Shown piece by piece: positions 39,701 through 53,029 of a stretch of 64,000 nucleotides of DNA (within the stretch, counting starts at the first letter, position 1; each line of letters starts with the position of its first letter). The notes beneath the pieces are model-generated. The model made no database searches. It saw nothing but the letters and a program-made list of their open reading frames with translations, and had not been told where the DNA came from. The stretch spans positions 6,386,001 to 6,450,000 of the forward strand of contig NC_065918.1 in the NCBI RefSeq assembly GCF_905147045.1. Reading direction: 5' to 3'. The stretch comes from Nymphalis io (Eukaryota > Arthropoda > Insecta > Lepidoptera > Nymphalidae). The position numbers and the translations under genes were made by a program.

Positions 39701-42700
39701 TTGTATTTAAATAAAATATAAATTGATATTGAAATTTGAGTAAGAATATTTGCATATATATATCATAATAATCATGATGACACGATTAAAGCAAATTCTA
39801 CTTTAGAAATAAATTTCAGTAGTAAAATATATAACATTTGCCAATTAAAGTCATTATTATCATAGTTATGGTGGATAAAATTGTCCAATATTATTAGGTA
39901 GGTGTTATATAATTAAAAATTTGAATAAGACTAGGACAAGGAAGTTTCCGTACAATAGTATTTCTGTATTTTATAAAAAGTTGAAAATTACAAAATAAAT
40001 GCAAATTAATTTAGTGCGGTCTATTAGCTTATAACTGTTAAAAGATTGTATTTAATATATTTATTAACAGTTATTAAAAGCAACAATTCTATCTACTTTG
40101 AAAATAAGTAGAAGTGTCACCAAATATGTAGAAACCATGGAACCCTAATATACATAATGAGAGACAAGATGTAAAACAAAACGTAATATCTAATGAATTT
40201 CTATTTTGTGGTTTATTTTTAAATATGCCTATATTTTTAATATAGGCAATAATAATATATGTAATAACTTTTGTTAAGAAAAACATAATTGTTAAGAAAT
40301 AATGGACAAATTTTAATAAATAGAAGATTGTGATCCATGAAGAAAATTATATAAACTGTCTGTAGGTAAATTTACTGCGTTGCTGGTAGAATTTGCTTAT
40401 GTTAATAAACGGTTATTCAGATACAGTTAAATTTATACAGGACACAATAATATATTTATTTTATATAAAACTTTGGATCGTAAAGTACAGATAGGTATAT
40501 ATTTTCATTTATGTAGTATAAAATAAAATCTTAAGCATAATGTTTGATTATTTTTTATTAATGGCAATTTCTTCAAAGTGGTTCTTTCCTAAATAGAGCT
40601 TATATTCAAATTTACAAAGATATTATTATTAAAGTATAGAAATTTACAACATACTAAATGCAAAGAAAAGTGGCAAGATATAATTTAATATCGCTTATTT
40701 GCGTATTATTTAATAGCTTTTATGGCTTAGTAAGGTGCAAGTAAAGGAAAATACTCATCATATATTCTGTTTAGAAATTAGTGATAAAATTAAACAGAAT
40801 TTACGTTCTACTAATCAGTCAAGATAACGAATAATAATTATAAAAACAAAACGATGAAATAGCAAAAATTTGCGAAGCCATTATTTAATACATTTATTAC
40901 TACAATAATTTTAAGATTTTTATTAACAATAAGTAGGCACTTACATTAGCACAACTAGTGACTATATGTGATGGCAATTGCGACAAAGTTTTATTTATAC
41001 AACTATATTTCAAGTTAAGACAACTTTTAACCCGATCACGGAAATAGGAAATTTATAAATATATCATTCATAATGTAATAAGTTTAAGGTTTATTTTTTT
41101 ATTTATACGTTTAAACTTTCTATGTATTTGACTAGTCAGCTCAGTACAAATGTTGGATTTAGATTAGAACTTTTTTTTATGTAGAATAATACAATTCAAA
41201 ATAATGTTAGGTGCGTACGAAGAGATTTTATTTGCGTGTGATGCTTAATCTAAGCATTTACAACAAAATTACAATTTAACCTATTTCTTTCTTCGTAATC
41301 GGGTAAAAATATCGTTTTCTTGTGGGTTGATCAGGTTTAAAAAGCACTATCAAAACATTTTTTACATTTGAGTAGGTATATATATAAAATTGTTCCTGTG
41401 GACGGATGCAATAAGGCTAGTTCATTGATAAGTACAAATATTAATCCTAAAATACTAAAGCATGTATTTTATTTATATTTATTAAAATTTAATAATTTTA
41501 AAGATAAAAAAGTGCGTATTAAAAAGCGATCTATGTGTTTTCATACGAACTGCGAAAGAATGTTTGACAGATAATATGATTGTTATTATGTACGTGCATA
41601 TAAAATAACAAAAATTGTTATAAATCGAGACTAGAAAGTGTGTAGCTGCGTGTTCGAATAAAACGACCTGAATTGTTTTATATATAATATGGATAATGCG
41701 ACTTTCTGAATAAATAATACGAGTTTTCATCGTCTCAAATTACTAGAAACTGTTTTATCAAAAGCATTTGTTTACACTCATACAACATACGAGTACCTAC
41801 GACTTCATTCTAGATTCTTAAAAACAATTAGATCCTGTTTCATGAAATTAACAATTTTTTTACGCAAAACATTAAAACTTCATAAAACACCGGCTAACTA
41901 TCAATCCTGGTCTAAGCCGGTGAGTCTAGAAAATTTTCACAGGAGTTATTCTATAAGGTAAGTCATCAATCAGAAATAATATTCGAAAATTGAGTCCACA
42001 AAGGAAACTTGGCCTCGAGCGTACCTACTTTATTTAAATTTTGCTATATTCGAAATGTCGAATATTTTTTTAATGAAATTTTGTGTCCATTCTATGATAA
42101 ACGGGAAGAATAAAATGGCTAGTGTCAATTAAAGACCAGACTGTTACTGATTTTTTTGACGTTTTCTGATGAAATCATCAGGATCACCATTTTCGGAGGA
42201 AAAAATAAAAATAAAAATATATATTATTTCCAGTCATGTTTTCCAAATGGTTTTAAATCTGTAAAAGGTTTTTTTGTATATAAATCTGATTTAAATGATA
42301 GATTATAATCGCTTTGTATTTTGTTCACTTTTTGCTAATAAAACTCAGGTCGTAAGATCCGACAACGCTTCAGTAAAATTAAAAGTAACCACTATCTCTT
42401 AATTCTAGTATTTTTAAAAATTATAACATAAAAATATCTATAATATCTTGGATATTCCTTGCTTTCTTAATATTAATTAATCTTACAATAAATTAATCAT
42501 ATCTAATGAATACTTAGAGCTTTTACAACGCAGTATATTTGTGACCCCTTGTATTAACACTGAGCAAATTTCAATACGCTTTATTTGTGAGAGATATAAT
42601 AGATTTAATTTATACTATACTACAATAGCAACCTCTAAACTGTAATTTTAATATTGAATGTCAAGTTCATGAAACTGCTTTTTCATTTTCATTTAAACTA

Positions 42701-43284
42701 CGAGAAAATTAGAGTCTTAAATATTTATCAAAATCTATGAAGTACTTTGATAATTTGATTTGATTTTTACAAAATGATTACAATGCGATGAATTTTGACT
42801 ATGCTTCTTGTAACATAAATATTTCGTCTTGTTATTTACTTCTATAACAAGGTGTCACAAAACATTCCGCTTTACTAAAAATAATTGTCATTTCTAATGT
42901 ACATAAATATTTATAAAATACCTTATAAAACATAATTTGGGTTGTTCAATAGATGACTCTACTAACAATTTACAATAAAAATAAAGTATGTAGATATGTA
43001 AAGCGATTTCCTTGGTAATGATTGTACCTATTGTTTTTTAATCATATAAGTAATTTCTATTAAGGTTAACTGTCACACTACGGTACACAATTTCGAATTA
43101 TTGTTTAATACGAAATTTTGTTTTATTCTCTAATATTAATATCATGCGTCACGTGTGAATGTACAGTTTGCGTTTTTTGGATTATTGTTTTATACGTTAC
43201 AGTTAAAACTATAGGTTTATCTTTAGCTTCGCTTTAGCATACAATTTACGTATTGTTGTCGTGGTTACCACTCCAGGTGCGAAG
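36747..43284. other. Region between the CUB-domain gene and the KLF gene
   Basis: 6.5 kb of AT-rich sequence. The right part is probably the long 3' UTR of the minus-strand KLF gene. I see no coding exon, SINE or Helitron copy. Small structures are an 8-bp perfect stem at 41888-41922 and a near-palindrome (CTGATGA-AA-TCATCAG) near 42168. Many minus-strand AATAAA hexamers occur, so the transcript end cannot be chosen. Confidence 0.45.
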
Positions 43285-43500
43285 TCACAGCACGCTGTAG
43301 AATGTGTCCATTAGGTTTGTCTCCAGATCGCACTCTAAAAAGAGGTTATCACTGCTCTCTTCCTGAAACGCAAAAAATACTGTAATCATCACTTTCAATG
43401 TATTAACAAATTATAATATATTTTAGAAATAAAATAAAAAAATACATACTTGAGCAGTGTGAGGCGTGGATGTCTGGTCCGCGCCTCTCCTCGGGTGTCA
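43285..43500 (-). CDS. dar1: Candidate stop-codon readthrough extension of the KLF gene (41 codons over two exons)
   Basis: After the zinc-finger stop (TGA followed by C) the same frame continues without a stop for 16 codons (43450-43497, HPRRGADQTSTPHTAQ) to a GTATGT donor. A consensus acceptor (GCGTTTCAG) starts an exon at 43362. Joined in phase 0, it encodes 25 codons rich in acidic and bulky hydrophobic residues (EESSDNLFLECDLE ... NLMDTFYSVL) and ends at a TGA at 43285-43287. An intron placed so soon after a stop, with the frame kept across it, is hard to explain by chance. Alternatives are an ordinary 3' UTR intron, or an unseen splice form that skips the stop. I see no GT donor just before the stop that would do this. 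Confidence 0.5.
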
Positions 43501-45365
43501 TTTAGAAGTTTTGGGCAGATGACGTTTCATGTGCAACGCAAGGTGATCAGACCGGGCGAAAGACCGCTCGCACACAGCGCATTTGAATGGTTTAGCGCCC
43601 GTGTGCTTACGATAGTGGCGAGTGAGCTCGTCCGACCGCGCGAATCTCCATTCGCACTCCGGCCATTGACAAGTGTAAGGTTTCTCTCCTATGAAAATAC
43701 AAATACTTAACACTTATATAACAATTTATAGGAACGCAATGGGCAGTCGCTTTGCATGTAACTGATTGTTTGTGAAGTTAGTTAATATAACGACAATAAT
43801 ACAATACGATAATATGTTATTACATTGATAATTATATTCGCCGATGCGGTGCATTTAGTAATCGCAACGCATTTTAATCTTTAAATACTATGGAACCCTC
43901 GCATTACCTGTATGTATTCGCTGGTGAGCCTTAAGGTGTGAACTTTTTGTGTAAACCTTTGTGCAACCTGAAAATTTTAAAATTTTCATTATTATTACCA
44001 GCAACTTCCACGTTCACGTCTTTGCTCCATCCCCTTTGATCGTAGTCAGATTTTTTATATTCTAACTTTTTCAACAAATGGGCTATCTCATGCAAAAAGT
44101 TTTTGAGATTGTCGCATTAAATTTAATTTTTTTATATATAAAGTACCAAATGTACTTAATACATTATTTTTCATGTATATAATTACGATAAATTAAATTT
44201 AATGGAACTTATATTTAAGTTGTTAAAAGTTTGAATTTACTTTATTAATTCCGAATGCTTAAATGATTATATACCTATGAAATCACAGTGATGCACTCTT
44301 CTTTTCTCCAGTTCTGGATTATTTCGTCTGTTGTATTTAACAGAAGGAGGCGTAAGTCGAGGATGCGCAGCTGCATGCTGGTGTGGCGCAGGCGCAGGTA
44401 CAGGCGGCATTTGTAAAGGTTGTTGTAAGGCCTAACGATTTTTTTTTATATTAATAGGTATTAGTCTATAAATACTCAGTAAATTGAGTGATACTTTCCT
44501 TTTTTTAAACTATCAAAATTAAACGAAACAAAAAATATATCCACATTGGGTGTTTACTCAGTTTTTCTACCTGAGGATGGTGATGGGTTTGTGGTACTGG
44601 ATGCGGAGGTACGTGGGGCGCGCGAAGTAGCGGCGGAGGGTGGTATGGTGGCGGTGGTGTTCGGCGCGGTCCACCCTGTAATTTTAATTATATCTGACAT
44701 GTACGATATTATTTTGAATTTAAAAAGACTGCAAATTAAAATTAAAGTAACTTATTTATCTTATTTCGTCTTTACGTTAAAATGTTTTTATTTTTCTCAA
44801 GATGTTTACGTCAACAATCAATTAAGCAAAAATATATATACAAAACAGTCGCTTGCATGAGATGGTACCATCAAATAGTCGCTAGCAATCGCAAAGCGTT
44901 AACGCCTAATGTATCGTGTATAATTACCTGCATTGTATTTCCGGGACTACCCTGATCCGAACCAGGTGGAGTCAGTGGAGACATATAGACTAGTCTCGAC
45001 GGATATTTTGAAAAAGACGTTGCTGGCTGTTGCATTGGCTGATGCTGAGGAGGCTGTGGATGGGCATATGTAGGTGGTGCGCAAAGCCTTTCCGTCTTGA
45101 TCTCCAGCGGACTGAGTAGAGGTGTAGCGCATTCTTCGAGGAGTGCATCATCAGCTTCGAGCTTAACATGGGTAGCTCCAAGCGGAGCCAGCATATTTGC
45201 ATTCTCAGGGTCAATATTTCTGATGGAAGAGGCGATGTCCTCCCAGAGAGCGGGGCGAAGGAAGGCATCGTCGCGCGAAGTTGTTCCTCCGTCGAATAGG
45301 TCCATGTGGGCGGGCGCAAGTGAAGCGCCCTCTTGCTTATAAAGCAGCGACTCCAGCTCAGATGT
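43498..45365 (-). CDS. dar1: Kruppel-like factor of the dar1/KLF5 group, C-terminal 316 residues (5' exons outside the model)
   Basis: Exons in transcript order: 44928-45365, 44571-44675, 44275-44431, 43908-43967, 43498-43688. All are GT-AG and in phase, ending at a TGA at 43498-43500. Three C2H2 zinc fingers close the protein. Finger 1 is [20 protein letters not shown] and onward to HQRIH. Finger 2 is [20 protein letters not shown]. Finger 3 is [20 protein letters not shown]. The tail HLPKTSK and the 'WPECEW' wording fit Drosophila Dar1 and vertebrate KLF5/KLF4 better than KLF6/7. Upstream is a Pro/His/Gln-rich segment ([10 protein letters not shown]), a Ser/Pro segment ([15 protein letters not shown]) and an acidic part. 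The factor should bind GC-rich and CACCC sites in the nucleus; in flies dar1 controls dendrite shape. The first exon here starts at a strong acceptor in phase 0, so the N-terminus lies further right, probably beyond the window. Confidence 0.93.
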
Positions 45366-46476
45366 CTGTAGAAGAATTGAGAGATACATCATTATAAACA
45401 TTAACATTTAGTAAGAAATCTTTGTCTTTAACAATATTGCGATGAATTTTAGGCATACTGTTTTAAAGTATATTTTTCAATTTTTATATAATTACGCATA
45501 CTTTAAATTAAATAACTAACACCATTTATATTCATGATATAGAAAATAAAATAAATAATTAATTCAAATGATTTAATATTTATAGCAATTGTACATTGTA
45601 TTTGATTTATTCCAAGAAATGCGCCGAGAAATTTATAATGCAAATCCTTTGATCGCTAAGAGCAATCCCATGAGGCCGTGTTTTTGAAAAGGACAGCTTT
45701 GACTTTTATGCTTGCTCTTGAGGCACAGATTGTTAACAAAGATATTGTTCTGATTGTAAATACTGTGATTTTGATTTGTACTTTTAAGATCTAGAAATCT
45801 TTATTTTTTTATGCAATAAATATTCATTGTGATAGATTACCATATGTTATTATTTAATTTCAAACTTTTTATTTAATTGACTCGTATGTCTGGTTACATT
45901 GAAAAACTAACGTTTATCAGTTTTCTATTACATTGAGAACAAGTTTTGCGGCTACGTGTTGACGTCTTGCCATCAAAACAGTTATTCACCTCGATATTTA
46001 TATTAATGGTTTTCTTAAATGTGTGGGGTAAGCAATGTAATGTTAAATGTTAATTTTTGTTATATTGACTATCACGTCCACCGTCATATTAGCAGTTTAT
46101 TAGGTTAAATTAAGATGGTTAAGAAATATTGGAGAAATGATGATACAATAATGGCTCGTGTTCAATTTCTCTCAGTCGCAGTGTGGACGGACCAGCCAAT
46201 ACCCATTAGCATACAATGTAGTGCGCCCACGTGAAGACGCAGGTGATGAGGCGCGTCTTAAGAATTGCTTTTATAAACTGCCATCTTTGTATGGGATTTT
46301 CGTTAACTTCTAACTTTTTTATTTTGTGTATATGTCCACGCAAAATCCAATTTTGTCAGTATTAACGACATTTGTTTCATTTTCTTTAAATAAATTAGTA
46401 TGGATGATTCTGAGAAATCAGTTTGATATTGACCATAATGGAACTATCGTTAAATCGCCATTAAACAGTATGTACG

Positions 46477-46790
46477 ATTCCTAATAAACAACTAAGGCAT
46501 CGCAAAATGCCGCTCAATTTGAAACGATTATTGAGCAAATATCAGATCAACCTGCTCCGGCTCAATTTAGATCGGTAACCCTTTGCGCAGTGGAACCTCC
46601 TTCGTACAGAGTGGTGTCGCAAGCGTGCCGGACCGCGCAAATTCCTTCTTTGACCTTTGCGGATCGAAATGATTGCGCCAACGTCTCCTCCACCACGGCT
46701 AGACGAGCTTAGGCAATTGCAACATAGATTAGTAGATGTGTTACAGATCGCCCTGGGCCTTTGTAACACTAGCTTTGATAAATACACGAA
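46477..46790. other. GC-rich block open on both strands, origin unknown
   Basis: On plus, an open frame of about 68 codons runs from after a TAA near 46487 (QNAAQFETIIEQISDQPAP is part of it) to a TAG near 46712. On minus, a frame of about 45 codons contains VEETLAQSFRSAKVKEGIC and AVRHACDTTLYEGG. Neither has a convincing start or splice context. It could be a decayed transposon or gene fragment, or a regulatory island. Confidence 0.25.
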
Positions 46791-48769
46791 TCTTTTTGGA
46801 TGCCTTATTTATAATTAATCATATTTACCATCAATTATATATTAAAATTTATATTTTCATGCGATATATTTTAATGAATATAAATAATTTAAAAAAATTT
46901 AATTATAGATATAGCCATTTTGATTTAGCTACTTTTGTATAATTTATGAGTTGCAGTGATATAAACATACTTTTTAACAATAAACAGTTCAATACGTAAT
47001 CGAAAGAGACAGTCTAGAATATGTTTCTTCATCTTTGCCTTAAGCAGTTTTCTGTTTAACCTGCATCGCTTAGCCTATTTTCTAAAAGTAAAAGCTTATA
47101 TTAATTTCTGTAATAATAATTTACCTAAAAGTCATACGAATGTAAATAAGTTCATTGTACAATCTCGAAATAGAGATTTTCTTTATTCGATTACTCGAGT
47201 TCTTCGAAAGATTCTAAAGGTGTTTTTAGTTTATCGTCATGTTTTTTAAAATTGAAATATACTATTCTAAAGTAACTCTAACATTTTTTATTTCTTTTTT
47301 TTTCTTTCTAATAAATAAAAATTTATATTTGTACGTTTGTTCTCTTTGCGTTCCTAAGCCATTCATCCGACCGTGATGAAACTTTGTTGGGTTGCTCTAC
47401 ATACGCCCGAGAAGGTCCCTAGCACAAAAACACGAGAGATTTTATTTGAACTTTTGTCCTTGAATATAAATATTCTACCCATGCCATGTCGAGACCAGTA
47501 GCTAGTATATAATAATAAAAGACTCATTTTAAAGCTTATAACAGGTGGAAAGTTGATGTAATAGAAATTGAGTAGATAAAAAGTAACTTAACCCGCGTAT
47601 TAATAGATTCAGATTTAAGTAATCGTAGTATGTACAATATGATTGGTTGGTATAAAGATAATGACGGCTGACGTATTAATCTTTTTTGTAATCAACGTAG
47701 TAACGCGAAGTGACGATTCAGACGACGCCGACGCCTCCGCTCAGCCCATCCAATAGCGATGATATGATTAAACTCGTAATATACAAAGTACATACATGTT
47801 TTTATTTACTATCAATACGTTAGTTATTCATATATTTTTCTTTATCAAAATCCAATTTATCTTTTTATATTTGATGATAACTCAGAATAGGAATCCATGT
47901 TTTGGTGAAAATACATAGTTAATCTTAAATTTTATGTAGCTTTTATCGAATTTATGAGACTAAAATGTAAATTAAATGAAGTTGAAGAATTATCGACCGT
48001 TACTTGCTAAAATGTTAGATATATTGGTTTTATCAGATTTGCGTAGTTTTTACCTCCTTGTATTTGAAATTATTTACATTTTTTTCATTTACCATTTTAT
48101 AGTTAAACGCTTATTTGCGTTTGATTCGACTGATCCAAAATTATTTTGGCTTGAAGTCTTTCGTACTTCATAATCATTACTTTATTTATTACTTTATATT
48201 AAATAATAAGTTTTCAAAATAATATTGTTTAAACTTTAAAAAAGTGCTATTTTAATTAATTTAAAAATAATATTCAAAACTGTAAAGCAAACTAATAAAA
48301 AACAGATAAAACCCTTAAAAGAAAAAAAACGTTTTTCGGCAGGCAATAAAAAAGGTTTGCAAGCTTTTTGCATTGACAAAAGCAGTAGGTATTTTGTACA
48401 TCTATTTTTTATGACAATTTATGCATCACTTTTACGCTTTTTTGTTCATATTATAAAATTAAGTCGTTTTTTTATGTCGTCATTCAAATTGTGTTGATTG
48501 TGTTATTGGATTAAAATTTTACAACTGTACTGTAAAAACGTATTTTATGTTACATAGTTGTACACACATTTTTATTAAAGATTTTTGTATCTTAGTTGGT
48601 AAGTAATAAGTATATATGTAGGTTCAATAGTGTAATATATTGTATTGTTAATTATTCATTAATTATTAATGAGTTTTAGAGTACATGTGTGACGCTAATT
48701 AGGTAGATTTATTCTTGTCCCTTTAGAATAGTCAAATCAAAAAGTAACATTAAATGGTTAATGATTATG

Positions 48770-48817
48770 AAAGGGGCTTAGGCTGCTGGCTCTTCAACCT
48801 GCCGGCCCAGCCCCTTT
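48770..48817. other. Stable hairpin in the KLF upstream tract
   Basis: Outer arms AAAGGGGCT (48770-48778) and AGCCCCTTT (48809-48817) pair perfectly. Inner arms GCTGGC (48785-48790) and GCCGGC (48801-48806) pair with one G-U, leaving a 10-nt loop. It is GC-rich within AT-rich DNA. Function unknown. Confidence 0.55.
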
Positions 48818-50395
48818 GGCAATATGCCACTGAACACATCTATGAAGTTTTATAATACTTTTTGTTTACTGAATACTCTCTAAAGCACTCTGAGCGCTTA
48901 AAGTTGGTGGGGTATACCCGCTGAGTTCCAATTAGCGACAGCAAAAAATAGAATTAAAACGCTTATCGTGAACAAAAAGCTTTCTGAGTTTCCGCTGCCT
49001 TTTCTACGTTTGTCCACCAATCAGAGATGGTTCGCGTGACGCGTCGCAATATATGAAAGCAATTTTCTCTCGCTTTTATAAATGCCTGCTGTTGTTGGTC
49101 TATCTCGGAAAATAGTTGATACATATTAACTGGTCGGGCTTGTTGCTAAGCTACGTTGATTTTGTATCTCAAGTGAATGTAATCGCATTGTAACAGTCAA
49201 ATTCATCTCAAATTATTATTTTACATATAATAACGGAATAATACATGTACTAGGTAATCATTTAAAAATAAATTATTTAAACAAATAGCTATTAGCATAA
49301 CATCTTATAAGTTACAAAGCTGGAGGTATAGATGATCAGCATTTTATACTCAACTAAAATATACATTTTTTTATGCAAGATGCATGCCCAAGTCATCTTT
49401 CAACGGTTTCTCAAAACTAAGCATAAGGGATTTGACACAAATGAAAAAATATAATTGATTTTCATCCCTAAGATCTGGCTTCAACGCCGATTATGGAATA
49501 TATAATAATAGACGGAGCTTTGTAGTTATTATCATCCTTATGCATGTGACCTTTTTGATGATATGTTCTCGTAAGGAATTAAATTTGCCATACCATCCCG
49601 TTACGGCATTGTTTGAACAGCACGTTGGCTCGTGCCGACGCTCCATTTCCATAATTCAAGTGGACACCCACGCTAACTCATTCTTCAGTACATGTTGCAT
49701 TCGTGAGTCTACATTTTAAACTAAATACAAAGTCACAAAGTAAAATTTACAAACAAAATTAATAAATACCTTCGCTATTAGTGGGTAGGTAGGTAATCTA
49801 TTATTCTATATATATATATAATAAAATATATAATAAATCGTAGTTTTTATACGTATAGAATAGTTATTTTCAACAATATTGAAATATAGTCGATTTAAGC
49901 TTTTGCTTTAAGCACAATTATTTAAATATAGAATGAGAGCGAGGGTTTTTTTTTAACTTTATCTCTAATTCTTTCAATTTAATATCTTTTAATATCAAAA
50001 CTAATACAGCTAGGTATCGGGTGAGCCTATTCGTGGTGGAGTAACCTCTAAGCTCCTCAAAGGAAGAGGAAGCATTTGATCAGTAGTGTTACAGACTGTA
50101 AAATAACAAGTAATGTTAGGAATTTCTCATTGTTGACAAAGGTCAATGAACTGAACTCGTCTTGTAGCGGCAATTCATTCGTTTAACTAATCGTCCTAAT
50201 TTTGTAAAATTTAGTACAATGTTACAGTTACATAATTAAGTACCAACTGAAATAAAATACTCATCGATGGAAATGCTTATATATATGATTTATGTACAAC
50301 AATAAATACAATTAAATAAATAAATATATAATTATTTATCGTATTTTAAGACTTAACAGTTGAGTTATTTTCTGTCCTGAAAAAGTATACAAGGC

Positions 50396-50439
50396 GGGCG
50401 GCGGTCAGGGCGTACATCGATCGATATTAAACGCCGCCC
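50396..50439. promoter_or_regulatory. Inverted GGGCGGCG / CGCCGCCC pair around a GATCGATAT-type core
   Basis: Perfect 8-bp inverted repeat (50396-50403 and 50432-50439) spaced by 28 nt containing ATCGATCGATAT. GGGCGG is a KLF/Sp-type site, so this is a plausible cis-element near a KLF gene. Confidence 0.3.
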
Positions 50440-53029
50440 ACTAGAAAAGGGGCCTTCTACCTATGAAAACACCTCTTATAGATGCTTAAAATGTCTGTAA
50501 AACATTTTACGATATTTTATAAACACATAAATAAAGATATATGGTTACTTTTGTTGACAGGGAAAAAAATCCAATGGAGCAAACATTGATAATAAGCGCA
50601 AGCTGTATTCAATCAAGCATTGTGGTAAGCTTTCATATATCGTTTCATACGGATTTAATTACAGTGATTAAATGTAAGTCAACAAGGGACAAATAGTATT
50701 TATTACTAACAGTTGCTTGTTATTATGGATTTTTAATAGTTTTAAATATTACATTACTCAAACAAAATGTTGAAGTTGACGAGCAAAACTGAAAGTCTTC
50801 AGTTTACGTTTCACAATTTACTCTTTTCACTTTGGCATAAATAACTATTCTTTTATAGGCTGTATGGGCTTATGCAAGCTCAAACGATTACTCATCAGAT
50901 CATCTGAAATGTAATTACTACCAAACTGAAATTTGCTTCTTTTATTTAAAAGGTGAGTTTAATTATACGCACTAATGACATAATATTTAAACTCTATTGT
51001 TGTTTCGTTTACTTCTTACATGTACATCATTATACATAACTGACGATTTATGATCAGGTGACCCAATAGCTGCTCTGATTTCCTGCTTAAAAAAAATGTA
51101 AAACAATGTTCACATGTTTTTGTGATCTCTTAGGAAACTTTCCGCTTACTTCTATTATGTTTTATGCAAAAATTCAAATCTCTGAAACAATATTCACATA
51201 AAGTCATTCATACATGAATAGTGAATACTTTAAGCTATCTACTTTCGAAACGCAATAATATTTATAAAATGAGGTCGAAAAAATACAAAAAGCGAACAGA
51301 AGTAGAGTTAAATGAAGCATAACGCAAACATGTCAGACTAATAAAATAATTTCCACATTAAGTCCCCTGACACGGCTATAGCAAAAGACATTGTAATTCG
51401 AGTAATGTTTGCTTTTCCCATAATTTTCGGTAAACGATGGGTCGAGGGTGGGAAGTATAGCGATCGAAAAAATAGTAATTGACAATATTATAGTTCACAT
51501 TCTTTTTACCGATATTTCGTTTTCGAATAGCACGAATAATTAAATGAATAATCGAATGAAATGATTATCAAGACATATAATTACTGACGACAAATCGAAT
51601 ATTTTTCAATTGAAATCGAATTTATGCAATGCTATCTATCGTGTCACAGTTCACTTAATATTTTCAAAGCTACAGGGAGCGCTCCCAAAGCGTCATTTAG
51701 TGACCAACCGCAAAGCACGCGAACAATTACGACACAATCCATTCCACAGTATGAACCTTCATATTATCCACACTAGTTAGCACCCATGACTCTGTACGGT
51801 AGATTGTTTAAGTTCTGTTCATATGAAATTTTGTATGTAATAAAACATTGTAAATTAATTTTCCACTTTCAGATATCGGTTATTTCAATATGACATCTCT
51901 TGTGTTCCAAGTGAATATGTTTTTTTTAATAATTAATTTGTTTGATTTTAAATAAGTCGTGGTTCAACAAAAAGTTACGAATAAAACAGCAAAATATCAG
52001 CAAGTAAATAGAATCAGCAGCAATACGAATAATGGTAAATAATTACAACAAAGCTTCATTTGGGATTAATTTTGTAATAAATGGTCTATGTGTAGAATAA
52101 CAAGTCACAATCTAAGATATGATATGAGGTTTATTTTTATGTGAAATAATGAATTGTACATAATTTTATTATAATGCGATACATTCCCTTCGCAACATGG
52201 TTATCGTATCGGCAATCAGATCCTGTAATAAAGAAGGAAGCGGGACTTTCCAACGATAGAAGCATAAAGATAACTCGGCACTAAACTTGACATAACTCGC
52301 ACATCACTGATTACTCATCAGCTTTCAACATATTACAAAGATTGTTTCGTTGAGAGAACACCTGACTCACCGACAATGATATAACCGCACAATATTGTTT
52401 TGGCACGAAATGAAATATAAGTTTTTGAATGAAATAATTATGATTTATTTGACAGATATCATTTCATTTACCAATATTCCACCATGTACTTGATTTTTTT
52501 ACAATAAGGTTAAACGTTTAATAAAATAGAATAACGCAATTCAAAAGTTGTTTCTAGAATAAAAATCTTAATATCAAATTATTATTATTTACCAACACGT
52601 AATGTGCACATAACGAGAATAATAAAAGTTAACATTTTTAAACGTAACGATGTACGTAACGTCGTACATTGATACCTCATGGATTATTTATTAGTATATA
52701 TGTATGTGACGGATTACTTAGATTGTATCTTGATCTATGCTTCCTATGCTGGATTGTAATTCTTGACGCGCCGTATCTTGAATCCGCTATTCCGAACTGT
52801 ATGTAACATACTACTTTATAAATTACTTTTATGGTTAGGTAATCTACTGAAATATTAAATCTTTACAATTTAAATATCTGTAGCATATATATAAGTGATA
52901 CGCTTTACGTATTTGACTTTTAGCACGTATCTTTTCATCACTATTTGTAATAAAAATGTTCGTATATTAACATCAACATACCACAGAAAACGTTAAGCGC
53001 CATAAACAAATCACCGCATAAATATTCAT

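Noticed and set aside
43450..43710. Plus-strand frame of 86 codons over the KLF zinc fingers.
   Set aside because: Antisense shadow of the zinc-finger exon, whose C2H2 motifs are unmistakable on minus.
44871..45407. ATG at 45407 (MLMFIMMYLSIL) as the KLF start.
   Set aside because: Those residues lie in the intron, upstream of a strong polypyrimidine-AG acceptor at 45366. The true N-terminus must come from another exon.
47330..47480. Fragment with ATCCGACCGTGATGAAACTT, resembling Helitron-associated repeats.
   Set aside because: Only a short match to remembered text and no defined ends, so not listed as an element.
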